Shown here: in pieces, positions 48,809 to 62,230 of the stretch
Position numbering within the stretch: the first letter of the stretch is position 1
How the letters are laid out: every line of letters starts with the position of its first letter
DNA from: Sipunculus nudus
Taxonomy: Eukaryota > Annelida > Sipuncula > Golfingiida > Sipunculidae
Direction of reading: 5' to 3'
NCBI GenBank assembly: GCA_026874595.1
Contig: CM049312.1
Span: 24,359,956 to 24,423,955 of the forward strand
DNA: 64,000 nt
Notes under the pieces: generated by a model
What the model was told of the DNA's origin: nothing
The model's input: only the letters and a program-made list of their open reading frames with translations
Databases searched by the model: none
Made by a program: the position numbers and the translations under genes

Positions 48809-51800
48809 TTTATTCCAAAATGTGTTAAAATTGGATAATTGGTCACCATAATCTATACATTACTTTTAGAAAGTAGCCGCATTATATATATGTGATTTTG
48901 ATTCAACGATTTTGCCCTTTATTTTGATATTCATGTACACAAAAAGCCCGTGTTATGTAGCCAGGGAAACCTTCTGCGTCCCATTGGGTCATTTTTGTGG
49001 GTATTTTTAGGAATATGTTTTATTTCTGTGGTGATTTCGCCGTAAGCAAAGAATAAGAAAAGCAAAGGCAAAGCGTAAGCAATAGGGATTTTGTCTTCAT
49101 AAGTGCTTCTTGTCACCATTTTTTGAAAAAAAAATGTATTATTGGACTTTGCGGTAATCTAATTATGTCAAAAATATTACAACACTGTAGTTAAATTGTG
49201 TTAAAATTGGAAAATGGGTCCCCAAAATTCATATTTATCTATTAGTGAGTACAAGATTTATATATTTGTGATTTTGATTGATTGGATTTTATCTGTATTT
49301 TGATATTCATGTCCACAAACTGGCACTGTTGTGTAGCCAGGGAACAATTCCGCGTCCCTACGGGTCATATCTGTATGTATTTTAGGAAATTGTTTCATTT
49401 CTGTGGTTATTTCTACGTAAGCAAAGAATAAGCAAAGCATTTGAAAAGTGTAAGCAAAGGGATTATGTCTTCATAAGTGCTTCTTGGCACCATTTTCTGA
49501 AGAAATAATGTATTATTTGACTTTGCGTGAGTCTAATTATGTCGAAAATATTAAAATACTGTAGTTAAATTGTGGAAAATTGGAAAATGTTTCCCCAAAA
49601 TCCATTTATAACTTTTAGAAAGTGGCAAAATTATATATTTGTGAATTTGATTGAACGGGTTTGACCTGTATTTTTTATATTCATGTTCACAAACTGGCAC
49701 TGTTATTTAGCCAGGGAACCCTTTTGCGTCCCTACGAATCATATATCAGTGTATTTAGGAAAATGTTTTATTTCTGTGGTGACTTCAACGTCAGCAATGA
49801 ATAAGCAAAGCATTAGCAAAGTGTAAGCAAAGGGTTTCCCTCTTCATAAATGCTACTTGACACCATTTTCTGAAGAAATAATGTATTAATGGACTTTGCA
49901 GGAGTTTAATTTTGTCAAAAATAACAAAACACTGTAGATAAATGGTGGTAAAATTGGAAAATGGGTCCCCAAAATTCATATATATCTATTAGTCAGTACA
50001 AGATTTATATATTTGTGATTTTGATTGATTGGATTTTATCTGTATTTTGATATTCATGTCCACAAACTGGCACTGTTGTGTAGCCAGGGAACAATTCCGT
50101 GTCCCTACGGGTCAGATCTGTATGTATTTTGGGAAATTTTTTCATTTCTGTGGTTATTTCTACGTAAGCAAAGAAAAAGCAAAGCATTTGCAAAGTTTAA
50201 GCAAAAGGATTCTGTCATCATAAATGCTTTTTGGCTCCATTTTCTGAAAAAAATAATGCCTTTTTGGACTTTGTCCTGAGTCTAATTATGTCGGAAATAT
50301 TTATACAATGTAGTTAAATTGTGGCAAACTTGGAAAATGGGTCACCATAATTGATAGATAAGTATTAGAACATAGCAGAATTATATATTTGTGATTTTGA
50401 TTGAACGATTTTGACCTGTATTTTTTATATTCATGTTCACAAACGGGCACTGTTTTTTAGCCAGGGAACCCTTTTGCGTCCCTACGGGTTACATATGTGT
50501 GTATTTAGGAAAATGTTTCATTTCTGTGGTGATTTCGACGTAGGCAAAGAATAAGCAAAGCATTAGCAAAGTGTAAGCAAAGGGTTTCCCTCTTCATAAA
50601 TGCTTCTTGACACCATTTTCTGAAGAAATAATGTATTAATGGACTTTGCAGGAGTTTAATTTTGTCAAAAATAACAAAACACTGTAGATAAATGGTGGTA
50701 AAATTGGAAAACTGGTCCCCAAAATCCATTTGTAACTTTTAGAAAGTATCAGAATTATATATTTATGAATTTGATTGAACGTCTTTGACCTGTATTTTGA
50801 TATTCATGTTCACAAACTGGCACTGTTATTTAGCCAGAGAACCCTTTTGCGTCCCTACGGGTCATATATGTGTGTACTTAGGAAAATGTTTTATTTCTGT
50901 GGTGACTTCAACGTCAGCAATGAATAAGCAAAGCATAAGCAAAGTGTAAGCAAAGGGATTCTGTCATCATAAATGCTTTTTGGTTCCATTTTCTGAAGAA
51001 ATGATGTATTATTTGACTTTGCGGGAGTCTAATTATGTCAAAAATATTAAAATACTGTAGTTAAATTGTGGTAAAATTGGAAAATGGGTCCCCAAAATCC
51101 ATTTATAACTTTTAGAAAGTGGCAAAATTATATATTTGTGAATTTGATTGAACGATTTTGACCTGCATTTTTTATATTCATGTTCACAAACGGGCACTGT
51201 TATTTAGCCAGGGAACCCTTTTCCGTTCCTACGGGTCATATATGTGTGTATTTAGGAAAATGTTTTATTTCTGTGGTGACATCAACGTCAGCAATGAATA
51301 AGCAAAACATAAGCAAAGTGTAAGCAAAGGGATTCTGTCATCATAAATGCTTTTTGGCTCCATTTTCTAAAAAAAATAATGCCTTTTTGGACTTTGTCCT
51401 GAGTCTAGTCATGTCGGAAATATTTATAAAATGTAGTTAAATTGTGGTAAAATTGGAAAATGGGTCCCCAAAATCCATATATAACTTTTAGAAAGTAGCA
51501 GAATTATAAATTTCTGATTTTGTTTGAACGGTTTTGACATGTATTTTGATATTCATGTTCACAAACGGGCACTGTTGTGTAGCCAGGTAACCCTTCTGCG
51601 TTCCTACGGGTCATATCTGTGTGTATTTTAGAAACATGTTTGATTTCTGTTGTGATTTCGACGTAAGCAAAGAATAAGCAAAGCCTAAGCAAAGTGTAAG
51701 CAAAGGGGTTCTGTCTTCATAAATACTTTTTTGCATTATTGGACTGTCCGGGAGTGTAATTCTGTCAGGAATGGTTAAACAATGTAGCTATATTGTGTCA

Positions 51801-53280
51801 AAATTAGAAATTGGGTCCAAAAAGTCAATAAATTACTTTTAAAAAGTAGCCGTATTATAGATTTGTGAATTTCATTGAAAGATTTTCCCCTTTATTTTTT
51901 TTTTTTTATTCCTGGTCACTCTCCGACACTCTCTCTTCCTAAAATCCATATATAACTTTAGAAAGTAGCAGAACTATATATTTGTGAATATTATTGAACG
52001 GTTATGACCTTTATTTTTTATTCATGTTCACTCTCTGGCACTGTTGTGTAGCCAGGGAACCCTTCTGCGTCCCTACTGGTCATATCTGTGTGTATTTTAG
52101 GAAATTGTTTCATTTCTGTGGTGATTTCGACGTAAGCAAAAAATAAGGAAAGCATAAGCACAGTGTAAGCAAAGGGATTCTCTCTTCATCAAAACTTCTA
52201 GGGTCCATTTCCTGAAGAAATAATGTGTTATAGGACTTTCTGTGAGTCTTATTATTTCAGAAATAGTAAAATACTGTAGGTATATTGTGTTAAAATAAGA
52301 AATTGGGTCTAAAAATCAATTAATTACTTTTAGAAAGTAGCAGTATTATACATTTGTGAAATTCATTGAACGATTTTTCCCTTTATTTATTTTTATTCCT
52401 GTTCACTCTCCGGCACGGTTGTGTAGCCAGGGAACTCTTCTGTGTTCCTTTGGGTCATATCTGTGTGTATATTTAGGAAAATGTTTCATTCATGTACTGA
52501 TTTTGCTGAAAGCAAAGAAAAAGCAAAGAATAGGCAAAGTGTTAGCAAAGGGATTATGTCTTCATAAATGCTTCTTGGCACCATTTTCTGAAGAAAAAAT
52601 GTATTATTGGACTTTGCGGGAATCTTTTTATGTCGATAATATTAAAGCACTGTGGTTAAAGTGTGTTAAAATTTTGAAATGGGTCCGCAAAATCTGTATA
52701 TAGCTTTCAGAGAGTAACAGTTAACAGTCAACAATCTGGCACTGTGGTGTAGCCAGGAAACAATTCTTCGACCCTACTTGTCATATCTGTATGTATTTTA
52801 GGAAATTGTTTCATTTCTGTGGTGTTTTCTACGTAAGCAAAGAATAAGCAAAGCATAAGCAAAGTGACACAATTTTTTGAAGAAATAATGCATTATTGGA
52901 CTTTCCGGGAGTCTAATTATGTCATCAATGAAAAAACACTGTAGCTAAATTGTGGTAACATTGGAAAATCTGTACCCAAAATCCATATATACTTTTAGAA
53001 AGTAGCAGAATTATATATTTGTGAATTTGATTTAAAGGTTTTGACCTGTATTTTTATATTCATGTTCACAAACCGGTACAGTTGTGTACCCAGGGAACAT
53101 TCCTGTGTCCCTACTGGTCATATCTGTATGTATTTTAGGAAATTGTTTCATTTCTGTGGTGATTTCTACGTAAGCAAAGAATAAGCAAAGCATAAGCAAA
53201 GTGTAAGCAAAGGGTTTCCTTCTTCATAAATGCTTTCTTGCACCATTTTCTGAAGAAATAATGTATTATTTGACTTTGGG
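48809..53280 (+). repeat. Diverged monomers, right flank 1
   Basis: Boxes near 48952, 49328, 49703, 50075, 50453, 50826, 51200, 51575, 52044, 52419, 52746 and 53082. Spacing is mostly 372-378 bp. It becomes about 469 bp at 51575-52044, where a monomer is broken at 51930, and about 327 and 336 bp around 52746, where two deletions lie (junctions near 52710 and 52868). The 50040-51320 part is duplicated at 55290-56570, and 51235-53250 at 57230-59240. Confidence 0.9.
53171..53214 (+). repeat. 11-bp subrepeat, four copies (clear example of an element in every monomer)
   Basis: Four consecutive copies of TAAGCAAAGNN: TAAGCAAAGAA, TAAGCAAAGCA, TAAGCAAAGTG, TAAGCAAAGGG. The same four-copy run is seen in most monomers downstream of the GTGATTTC segment, for example at 51664-51707 and 59161-59204. 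Many HOR monomers have degenerate versions with AGGCAAAG or AAAGCAAAG units. The 11-bp step is close to one helical turn, so the repeated A tracts face about the same side of the helix. Confidence 0.9.
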
Positions 53281-55150
53281 GGAGTCTAATTATGTGGAAA
53301 ATATTAAAACACTGTAGTTAAATTGGCGTACAATTGGAAAATGGGTTCCCAAAATCCATATATAACTTTTAGAAAGTAGCAGAATTATATATTTGTGAAT
53401 TTGATTGAACGGTTTTGACCTGTATTTTCATATTCATGTTCACAAATCGGCACTGTTGTGTAGCCAGGGAACATTTCTGCGTCCCTACTGGTCATATCTG
53501 TATGTATTTTAGGAAATTATTTCATTTCTGTGGTGATTTCTACATAAGCAAAGTAAAAGCAAAGCACAGGCAAAGTGTAAGCAAAGGGTTTCCCTCTTCA
53601 TAAATGCTTTCTTGCACCATTTTCTGAAGATATATTGTATTATTTGACTTTGGGTGAGTCTAATTATGTGGAAAATATTAAAACACTGTAGTAAAATTGT
53701 GTTACAATTGGAATATAGGTCCCCAAAATCCATATATAACTTTTAGAAAGTAGCAGAATTATATATTTGTGAATTTGATTGAACGGTTTTGACCTGTATT
53801 TTCATATTCATGTTCACAAATCGGCACTGTTGTGTAGCCAGGGAACATTTCTGCGTCCCTACTGGTCATATCTGTATTTATTTTAGGAAATTATTTCATT
53901 TCGGTGGTGATTTCTACATAAGCAAAGTAAAAGCAAAGCACAGGCAAAGTGTAAGCAAAGGGTTTCCCTCTTCATAAATGTTTTCTTGCACCATTTTCTG
54001 AAGATATATTGTATTCTTTGACTTTGGGTGAGTCTAATTATGTGGAAAATATTAAAACACTGTAGTATAATTGTGTTACAATTGGAATATAGGTCCCCAA
54101 AATCCATATATAACTTTTAGAAATTAGCAGAATTATATATTTGTGAATTTGATTGAACGGTTTTGACCTGTATTTTCATATTCATGTTCACAAATCGGCA
54201 CTGTTGTGTAGCCAGGGAACATTTCTGCGTCCCTACCTGTCATATCTGTATGTATTTTAGGAAATTATTTCATTTCTGTGGTGATTTCTACATTAGCAAA
54301 GTAAAAGCAAAACACAGGCAAAGTGTAAGCAAAGGGTTTCCCTCTTCATAAATGCTTTCTTGCACCATTTTCTGAAGATATATTGTATTATATGACTTTG
54401 GGTGAGTCTAATTATGTGGAAAATATTAAAACACTGTAGTAAAATTGTGTTACAATTGGAATATAGGTCCCCAAAATCCATACATAACTTTTAGAAAGTA
54501 GCAGAATTATATATTTGTGAATTTGATTGAAAGGTTTTGACCTGTATTTTCATAATCTTGTTCACAAACCGGCACTGTTGTGTAGCCAGGGAACAATTCT
54601 TCGTCCCTACCTGTCATATCTCTATGTATTTTAGGAAATTGTTGCATTTCTGTGGTGATTTCTACGTAAGCAAAGAATAAGCAAAGCACAGGCAAAGTGT
54701 AAGCAAAGATATTATGTCTTCAAAAATGCTTCTTGGGACCATTTTCTGAAGAAATAATGTGTTATTGGACATTGTAGGAGTCTAATTATGTGGAAAATAT
54801 TAAAACACTGTAGTTAAATTGGCGTACAATTGGTAAATGGGTCCCCAAAATCCATATATAACTTTTAGAAAGTAGCAGAATTATATATTTGTGAATTTGA
54901 TTGAACGGTTTTGACCTGTATTTTCATATTCATGTTCACAAATCGGCACTGTTGTGTAGCCAGGGAACATTTCTGCGTCCCTACTGGTCATATCTGTATT
55001 TATTTTAGGAAATTATTTCATTTCGGTGGTGATTTCTACATAAGCAAAGTAAAAGCAAAGCACAGGCAAAGTGTAAGCAAAGGGTTTCCCTCTTCATAAA
55101 TGCTTCTTGGGACCATTTTCTGAAGAAATAATGTGTTATTGGACATTGTA
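53281..55150 (+). repeat. Locally homogenised monomer run, exact 374-bp period
   Basis: Register points at 53281, 53655, 54029, 54403, 54777 and 55151 are each exactly 374 bp apart. Three consecutive monomers (boxes near 53456, 53830, 54204) are almost identical. The fourth is the TTCTTCGTCCC type also seen at 32563 and 40039. The fifth repeats the first type, including TCTGTATTTATTTTAGG shared with the second monomer. Confidence 0.9.
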
Positions 55151-57229
55151 GGAGTCTAATTTTGTCGGTTATATTAAAACACTGTAGACAAATTGTGTTA
55201 AAATTGGATAATGTGTCACCATAATCAATATATTACTTTTAGAAAGTAGCAGAATTAAATATTTGTGAATTTGATTGAACGGTTTTGACCTGTATTTTGA
55301 TATTCGTGTTCACAAACTGGCACTGTTGTGTCGCCAGGGAACAATTCCGCGTCCCTACGGGTCTTATCTGTATGTATTTTAGGAAATTGTTTCATTTCTG
55401 TGGTTATTTCTACGTAAGCAAAGAATAAGCAAAGCATTTGCAAAGTGTAAGCAAAAGGATTCTGTCATCATAAATTCTTTTTGGCTCCATTTTCTGAAAA
55501 AAATAATGCCTTTTTGGACTTTGTCCTGAGTCTAATTATGTCGGAAATATTTATACAATGTAGTTAAATTGTGGTAAACTTGGAAAATGGGTCACCATAA
55601 TTGATGGATAAGTATTAGAACATAGCAGAATTATATATTTGTGATTTTGATTGATCGATTTTGACCTGTATTTTTTATATTCATGTTTACAAACGGGCAC
55701 TGTTTTTTAGCCAGGGAACCCTTTTGCGTCCCTACGGGTCACATATGTGTGTATTTAGGAAAATGTTTCATTTCTGTGGTGATTTCGACGTAGGCAAAGA
55801 ATAAGCAAAGCATTAGCAAAGTGTAAGCAAAGGGTTTCCCTCTTCATAAATGCTTCTTGACACCATTTTCTGAAGAAATAATGTATTAATGGACTTTGCA
55901 GGAGTTTAATTTTGTCAAAAATAACAAAACACTGTAGATAAATGGTGGTAAAATTGGAAAACGGGTCCCCAAAATCCATTTATAACTTTTAGAAAGTATC
56001 AGAATTATATATTTATGAATTTGATTGAACGTCTTTGACCTGTATTTTGATATTCATGTTCACAAACTGGCACTGTTATTTAGCCAGAGAACCCTTTTGC
56101 GTCCCTACGGGTCATATATGTGTGTATTTAGGAAAATGTTTTATTTCTGTGGTGACTTCAACGTCAGCAATGAATAAGCAAAGCATAAGCAAAGTGTAAG
56201 CAAAGGGATTCTGTCATCATAAATGCTTTTTGGTTCCATTTTCTGAAGAAATGATGTATTATTTGACTTTGCGGGAGTCTAATTATGTCAAAAATATTAA
56301 AATACTGTAGTTAAATTGTGGTAAAATTGGAAAATGGGTCCTCAAAATCCATTTATAACTTTTAGAAAGTGGCAAAATTATATATTTGTGAATTTGATTG
56401 AACGATTTTGACCTGCATTTTTTATATTCATGTTCACAAACGGGCACTGTTATTTAGCCAGGGAACCCTTTTCCGTCCCTACGGGTCATATATGTGTGTA
56501 TTTAGGAAAATGTTTTATTTCTGCGGTGACTTTAACGTCAGCAATGAATAAGCAAAACATAAACAAAGTGTAAGCGAAGGGATTCTCTCTTCATCAAATC
56601 TTTTTTGAACCATTTTCTAAAGATAAAATGTGTTATTGGCCTTTGCGGGATTCAAATTGTGTCGAAAATATTAAAAAGCTGTAGTTAAATTGTGGTAAAA
56701 TTGGAAAATGGGTCCCCAATATAGATACCTTAATTTTTAGAAAGTAGCAGAATTATATATTTCCTAATTTGATTGAACTCTTTTGACCTGTATTTTGATA
56801 TTCATGTTCATAACCGGGACTGTTGTGTAGCCAGAGAACCTTCTGTGTCTCTACGGATCATATATATGTGTATTTTAGGAAATTGTTTCATTTCTGTGGT
56901 TATTTCTACCTAAGCAAAGAATAAGCAAAGTATTAGCAAAGTGTAAGCAAAGGGATTCCCTCTTCATAAATGCTTCTTGACACCATTTTCTGAAGAAATA
57001 ATGTATAAATGGACTTTGCAGGAGTTTAATTTTGTCAAAAATAACAAAACACTGTAGATAAATCGTGGTAAAATTGGAATATCGGTCCCCAAAATCCATT
57101 TATAACTTTAAGAAAGTAGCAGAATTATATATTTATCAATTTGATTGAACGTCTTTGGCCTGTATTTTGATATTCCTGTTCACAAACTGGCACTGTTATT
57201 TAGCCATGGAACCCTTTTGCGTCCCTTCG
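55151..57229 (+). repeat. Diverged monomers, containing a duplicate of 50040-51320
   Basis: From about 55290 to 56570 the sequence follows 50040-51320 at an offset near 5250 bp, with few differences, then departs. Boxes near 55703, 56076, 56450 and 57196 are of the TTATTTAGCC or TTTTTTAGCC subfamily. Confidence 0.87.
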
Positions 57230-59244
57230 GGTCATATATGTGTGTATTTAGGAAAATGGTTATTTCTGTGGTGACATCAACGTCAGCAATGAATAAGCAA
57301 AACATAAGCAAAGTGTAAGCAAAGGGATTATGTCATCATAAATGCTTTTTGGCTCCATTTTCTGGAAAAAATAATGCCTTTTTGGACTTTGTCCTGAGTC
57401 TAGTTATGTCGGAAATATTTATAAAATGTAGTTAAATTGTGGTAAAATTGGAAAATGGGTCCCCAAAATCCATATATAACTTTTAGAAAGTAGCAGAATT
57501 ATATATTTCTGATTTTGTTTGAACGGTTTTGACATGTATTTTGATATTCATGTTCACAAACGGGCACTGTTGTGTAGCCAGGTAACCCTTCTGCGTTCCT
57601 ACGGGTCATATCTGTGTGTATTTTAGGAACATGTTTGATTTCTGTTGTGATTCGACGTAAGCAAAGAATAAGCAAAGCCTAAGCAAAGTGTAATCAAAGG
57701 GGTTCTGTCTTCATAAATACTTTTTTGCATTATTGGACTGTCCGGGAGTGTAATTCTGTCAGGAATGGTTAAACAATGTAGCTATATTGTGTCAAAATTA
57801 GAAATTGGGTCCAAAAAGTCAATAAATTACTTTTAAAAAGTAGCCGTATTATAGATTTGTGAATTTCATTGAACGATTTTCCCCTTTATTTTTTTTTATT
57901 CCTGTTCACTCTCCGACACTCTCTCTTCCTAAAATCCATATATAACTTTAGAAACTAGCAGAACTATATATTTGTGAATATTATTGAACGGTTATGACCT
58001 TTATTTTTTATTCATGTTCACTCTCTGGCACTGTTGTGTAGCCAGGGAACCCTTCTGCGTCCCTACTGGTCATATCTGTGTGTATTTTAGGAAATTGTTT
58101 CATTTCTGTGGTGATTTCGACGTAAGAAAAAAATAAGCAAAGCATAAGCACAGTGTAAGCAAAGGGATTCTCTCTTCATCAAAACTTCTAGGTTCCATTT
58201 CCTGAAGAAATAATGTGTTATAGGACTTTCTGTGAGTCTTATTATTTCAGAAATAGTAAAATACTGTAGGTATATTGTGTTAAAATAAGAAATTGGGTCT
58301 AAAAATCAATTAATTACTTTTAGAAAGTAGCAGTATTATACATTTGTGAAATTCATTGAACGATTTTTCCCTTTATTTATTTTTATTCGTGTTCACTCTC
58401 CGGCACGGTTGTGTAGCCAGGGAACCCTTCTGTGTTCCTTTGGGTCATATCTGTGTGTATATTTAGGAAAATGTTTCATTCATGTACTGATTTTGCTGTA
58501 AGCAAAGAAAAAGCAAAGAATAGGCAAAGTGTTAGCAAAGGGATTATGTCTTCATAAATGCTTCTTGGCACCATTTTCTGAAGAAAAAATGTATTATTGG
58601 ACTTTGCGGGAATCTTTTTATGTCGATAATATTAAAACACTGTGGTTAAAGTGTGTTAAAATTTTGAAATGGGTCCGCAAAATCTGTATATATCTTTCAG
58701 AGAGTAACAGTTAACAGTCAACAATCTGGCACTGTGGTGTAGCCAGGAAACAATTCTTCGTCCCTACTTGTCATATCTGTATGTATTTTAGGAAATTGTT
58801 TCATTTCTGTGGTGGTTTCTACGTAAGCAAAGAATAAGCAAAGCATAAGCAAAGTGACACAATTTTTTGAAGAAATAATGCATTATTGGACTTTCCGGGA
58901 GTCTAATTATGTCATCAATAATAAAACACTGTAGCTAAATTGTGGTAACATTGGAAAATCTGTACCCAAAATCCATATATACTTTTAGAAAGTAGCAGAA
59001 TTATATATTTGTGAATTTGATTGAACGGTTTTGACCTGTATTTTTATATTCATGTTCACAAACCGGTACAGTTGTGTACCCAGGGAACATTCCTGTGTCC
59101 CTACTGGTCATATCTGTATGTATTTTAGGAAATTGTTTCATTTCTGTGGTGATTTCTACGTAAGCAAAGAATAAGCAAAGCATAAGCAAAGTGTAAGCAA
59201 AGGGTTTCCTTCTTCATAAAAGCTTTCTTGCACCATTTTCTGAA
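57230..59244 (+). repeat. Segmental duplicate of 51235-53250
   Basis: Follows 51235-53250 at an offset of about 5990-5995 bp. It includes the same broken monomer (CTCCGACACTCTCTCTTCCT at 57911, cf. 51921), the same unusual junction GAGTAACAGTTAACAGTC (near 58700, cf. 52702) and the same deletion AAAGTGACACAATTTTTT. Shared junctions show that they arose before the duplication. Confidence 0.9.
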
Positions 59245-60737
59245 GATATATTGTATTCTTTGACTTTGGGTGAGTCTAATTATGTGGAAAATATTAAAAC
59301 ACTGTAGTATAATTGTGTTACAATTGGAATATGGGTCCCCAAAATCCATATATAACTTTTAGAAAGTAGCAGAATTATATATTTGTGAATTTGATTGAAC
59401 GTTTTTGACCTGTATTTTGATATTCATATTCACAAACTGGAACTGTTTTTTAGCCAGGGAAAACTTCTGCGTCTCTACCGGTTATTTATGTGTATATTTT
59501 AGAAAAATGTTTCATTTCTGTGGTGATATCTACGTAAGCAAAGAATAAGCAAAGCATAAGCAAAGTGTAAGCAAAGGTTTTCCCTCTTCATAAATTCTTC
59601 TTGACACTATTTTCTGAAGAAATAATGTATTATTGGACTTTGCAGGAGTCTAATTATGTCGAAAATATTAAAATACTGAAGTTAAATTATGGTAAAATTG
59701 AAAAATGTGTCCCCAAAAACCATACCTTAATTTTTAGAAAGTAGCAGAATTATATATTTGTAAATTTGATTAAACGGTTTTGCCCTTAATTTTGATATTC
59801 ATGTTCATAACCGGGACTGTTGTGTAGCCAGAGAACCCTTCTGCGTCTCCACGGGTCATATATGTGAGTATTTCAGGAAAATATTTCATTTCTGTGGTGA
59901 TTTCGTCGTAAGCAAAAAATAAGCAAAGCACAGGCAAAGTGTATGAAAAGGGATTATGTCTTCAGAAGTGCTTCTTGTCACCATTTTCTGAAGAAATAAT
60001 GTATTATTTGACTTTGCGGGAGTTTAATTATGTCGAAAATATTCATATACTGTAGGTAAATTGTGGTAAAATTGGAAAATCGGTCCCCAAAATCCATATG
60101 CAAATTTTAGAAAGTAGCAGAATTATATATTTGTGAAACTGATTGAACGGTTTTGACCTGTATTTTAGATATTCATGTTCAGAAACGGGCACTGTTGTGT
60201 AGCCTGGGAACCCTTCTGCGTCCCTACGGGTCATATATGTGTGTATTTCAGGAAAATATTTCATTTAGGGGTGATTTCGTCGTAAGCAAAAAATAAGCAA
60301 AGCACAGGCAAAGTGTATGAAAATTGATTATGTATTCATAAGTGCTTCTTGTCACCATTTTCTGAAGAAATAATGTATTATTTGACTTTGCGGTTGTCTG
60401 ATTATGTCGAAAATATTCATATACTGTAGATAAATTGTGGTAAAATTGGAAAATGGGTCCCCAAAATCAATACCTTAATTTTTAGAAAGTAGCAGAATTC
60501 TATTTGTGAATTTGATTGAACGATTTTGCCCTTTATTTTGATATTCATGTTCTTAACCGGGACTGTTGTGTTGCCAGGGAACCCCTCTGCGTCCCTACGT
60601 GTGATATGTGTGTGTATTTAAGGAAAATGTTTCATTTCTGTGGTGATTTCGACATAAGTAAAGAATAAGCAAAGCATAAGCAAAGTGTAAGCAAAGGGTT
60701 CCCTCTTCATAAATGCTTTCTTGAACCATTTTCTGAA
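59245..60737 (+). repeat. 1493-bp four-monomer unit, copy 1
   Basis: Starts at GATATATTGTATTCTTTGAC (59245), which recurs at 60738. Boxes near 59444 (CTGTTTTTTAGCC), 59820, 60195 and 60566. Two of its four monomers have the GGGACTGTTGTG variant. Confidence 0.92.
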
Positions 60738-62230
60738 GATATATTGTATTCTTTGACTTTGGGTGAGTCTAATTATGTGGAAAATATTAAAACACTGTAG
60801 TATAATTGTGTTACAATTGGAATATGGGTCCCCAAAATCCATATATAACTTTAAGAAAGTAGCAGAATTATATATTTGTGAATTTGATTGAACGTTTTTG
60901 ACCTGTATTTTGATATTCATATTCACAAACTGGAACTGTTTTTTAGCCAGGGAAAACTTCTGCGTCTCTACCGGTTATTTATGTGTATATTTTAGAAAAA
61001 TGTTTCATTTCTGTGGTGATATCTACGTAAGCAAAGAATAAGCAAAGCATAAGCAAAGTGTAAGCAAAGGTTTTCCCTCTTCATAAATTCTTCTTGACAC
61101 TATTTTCTGAAGAAATAATGTATTATTGGACTTTGCAGGAGTCTAATTATGTCGAAAATATTAAAATACTGTAGTTAAATTATGGTAAAATTGAAAAATG
61201 TGTCCCCAAAAACCATACCTTAATTTTTAGAAAGTAGCAGAATTATATATTTGTAAATTTGATTAAACGGTTTTGCCCTTAATTTTGATATTCATGTTCA
61301 TAACCGGGACTGTTGTGTAGCCAGAGAACCCTTCTGCGTCTCCACGGGTCATATATGTGAGTATTTCAGGAAAATATTTCATTTCTGTGGTGATTTCGTC
61401 GTAAGCAAAAAATAAGCAAAGCACAGGCAAAGTGTATGAAAAGGGATTATGTCTTCAGAAGTGCTTCTTGTCACCATTTTCTGAAGAAATAATGTATTAT
61501 TTGACTTTGCGGGAGTTTAATTATGTCGAAAATATTCATATACTGTAGGTAAATTGTGGTAAAATTGGAAAATCGGTCCCCAAAATCCATATGCAAATTT
61601 TAGAAAGTAGCAGAATTATATATTTGTGAAACTGATTGAACGGTTTTGACCTGTATTTTAGATATTCATGTTCAGAAACGGGCACTGTTGTGTAGCCTGG
61701 GAACCCTTCTGCGTCCCTACGGGTCATATATGTGTGTATTTCAGGAAAATATTTCATTTAGGGGTGATTTCGTCGTAAGCAAAAAATAAGCAAAGCACAG
61801 GCAAAGTGTATGAAAATTGATTATGTATTCATAAGTGCTTCTTGTCACCATTTTCTGAAGAAATAATGTATTATTTGACTTTGCGGTTGTCTAATTATGT
61901 CGAAAATATCCATATACTGTAGATAAATTGTGGTAAAATTGGAAAATGGGTCCCCAAAATCAATACCTTAATTTTTAGAAAGTAGCAGAATTCTATTTGT
62001 GAATTTGATTGAACGATTTTGCCCTTTATTTTGATATTCATGTTCTTAACCGGGACTGTTGTGTTGCCAGGGAACCCCTCTGCGTCCCTACGTGTGATAT
62101 GTGTGTGTATTTAAGGAAAATGTTTCATTTCTGTGGTGGTTTCGACATAAGTAAAGAATAAGCAAAGCATAAGCAAAGTGTAAGCAAAGGGTTCCCTCTT
62201 CATAAATGCTTTCTTGAACCATTTTCTGAA
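60738..62230 (+). repeat. 1493-bp four-monomer unit, copy 2
   Basis: Nearly identical to copy 1. I noted about five base differences, such as TTTAAGAAAGTAG for TTTTAGAAAGTAG near 60851, CTGTAGTT for CTGAAGTT near 61178, and GTGGTGGTTTCGAC for GTGGTGATTTCGAC near 62133. This is a young tandem duplication inside an old flank. Confidence 0.92.
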
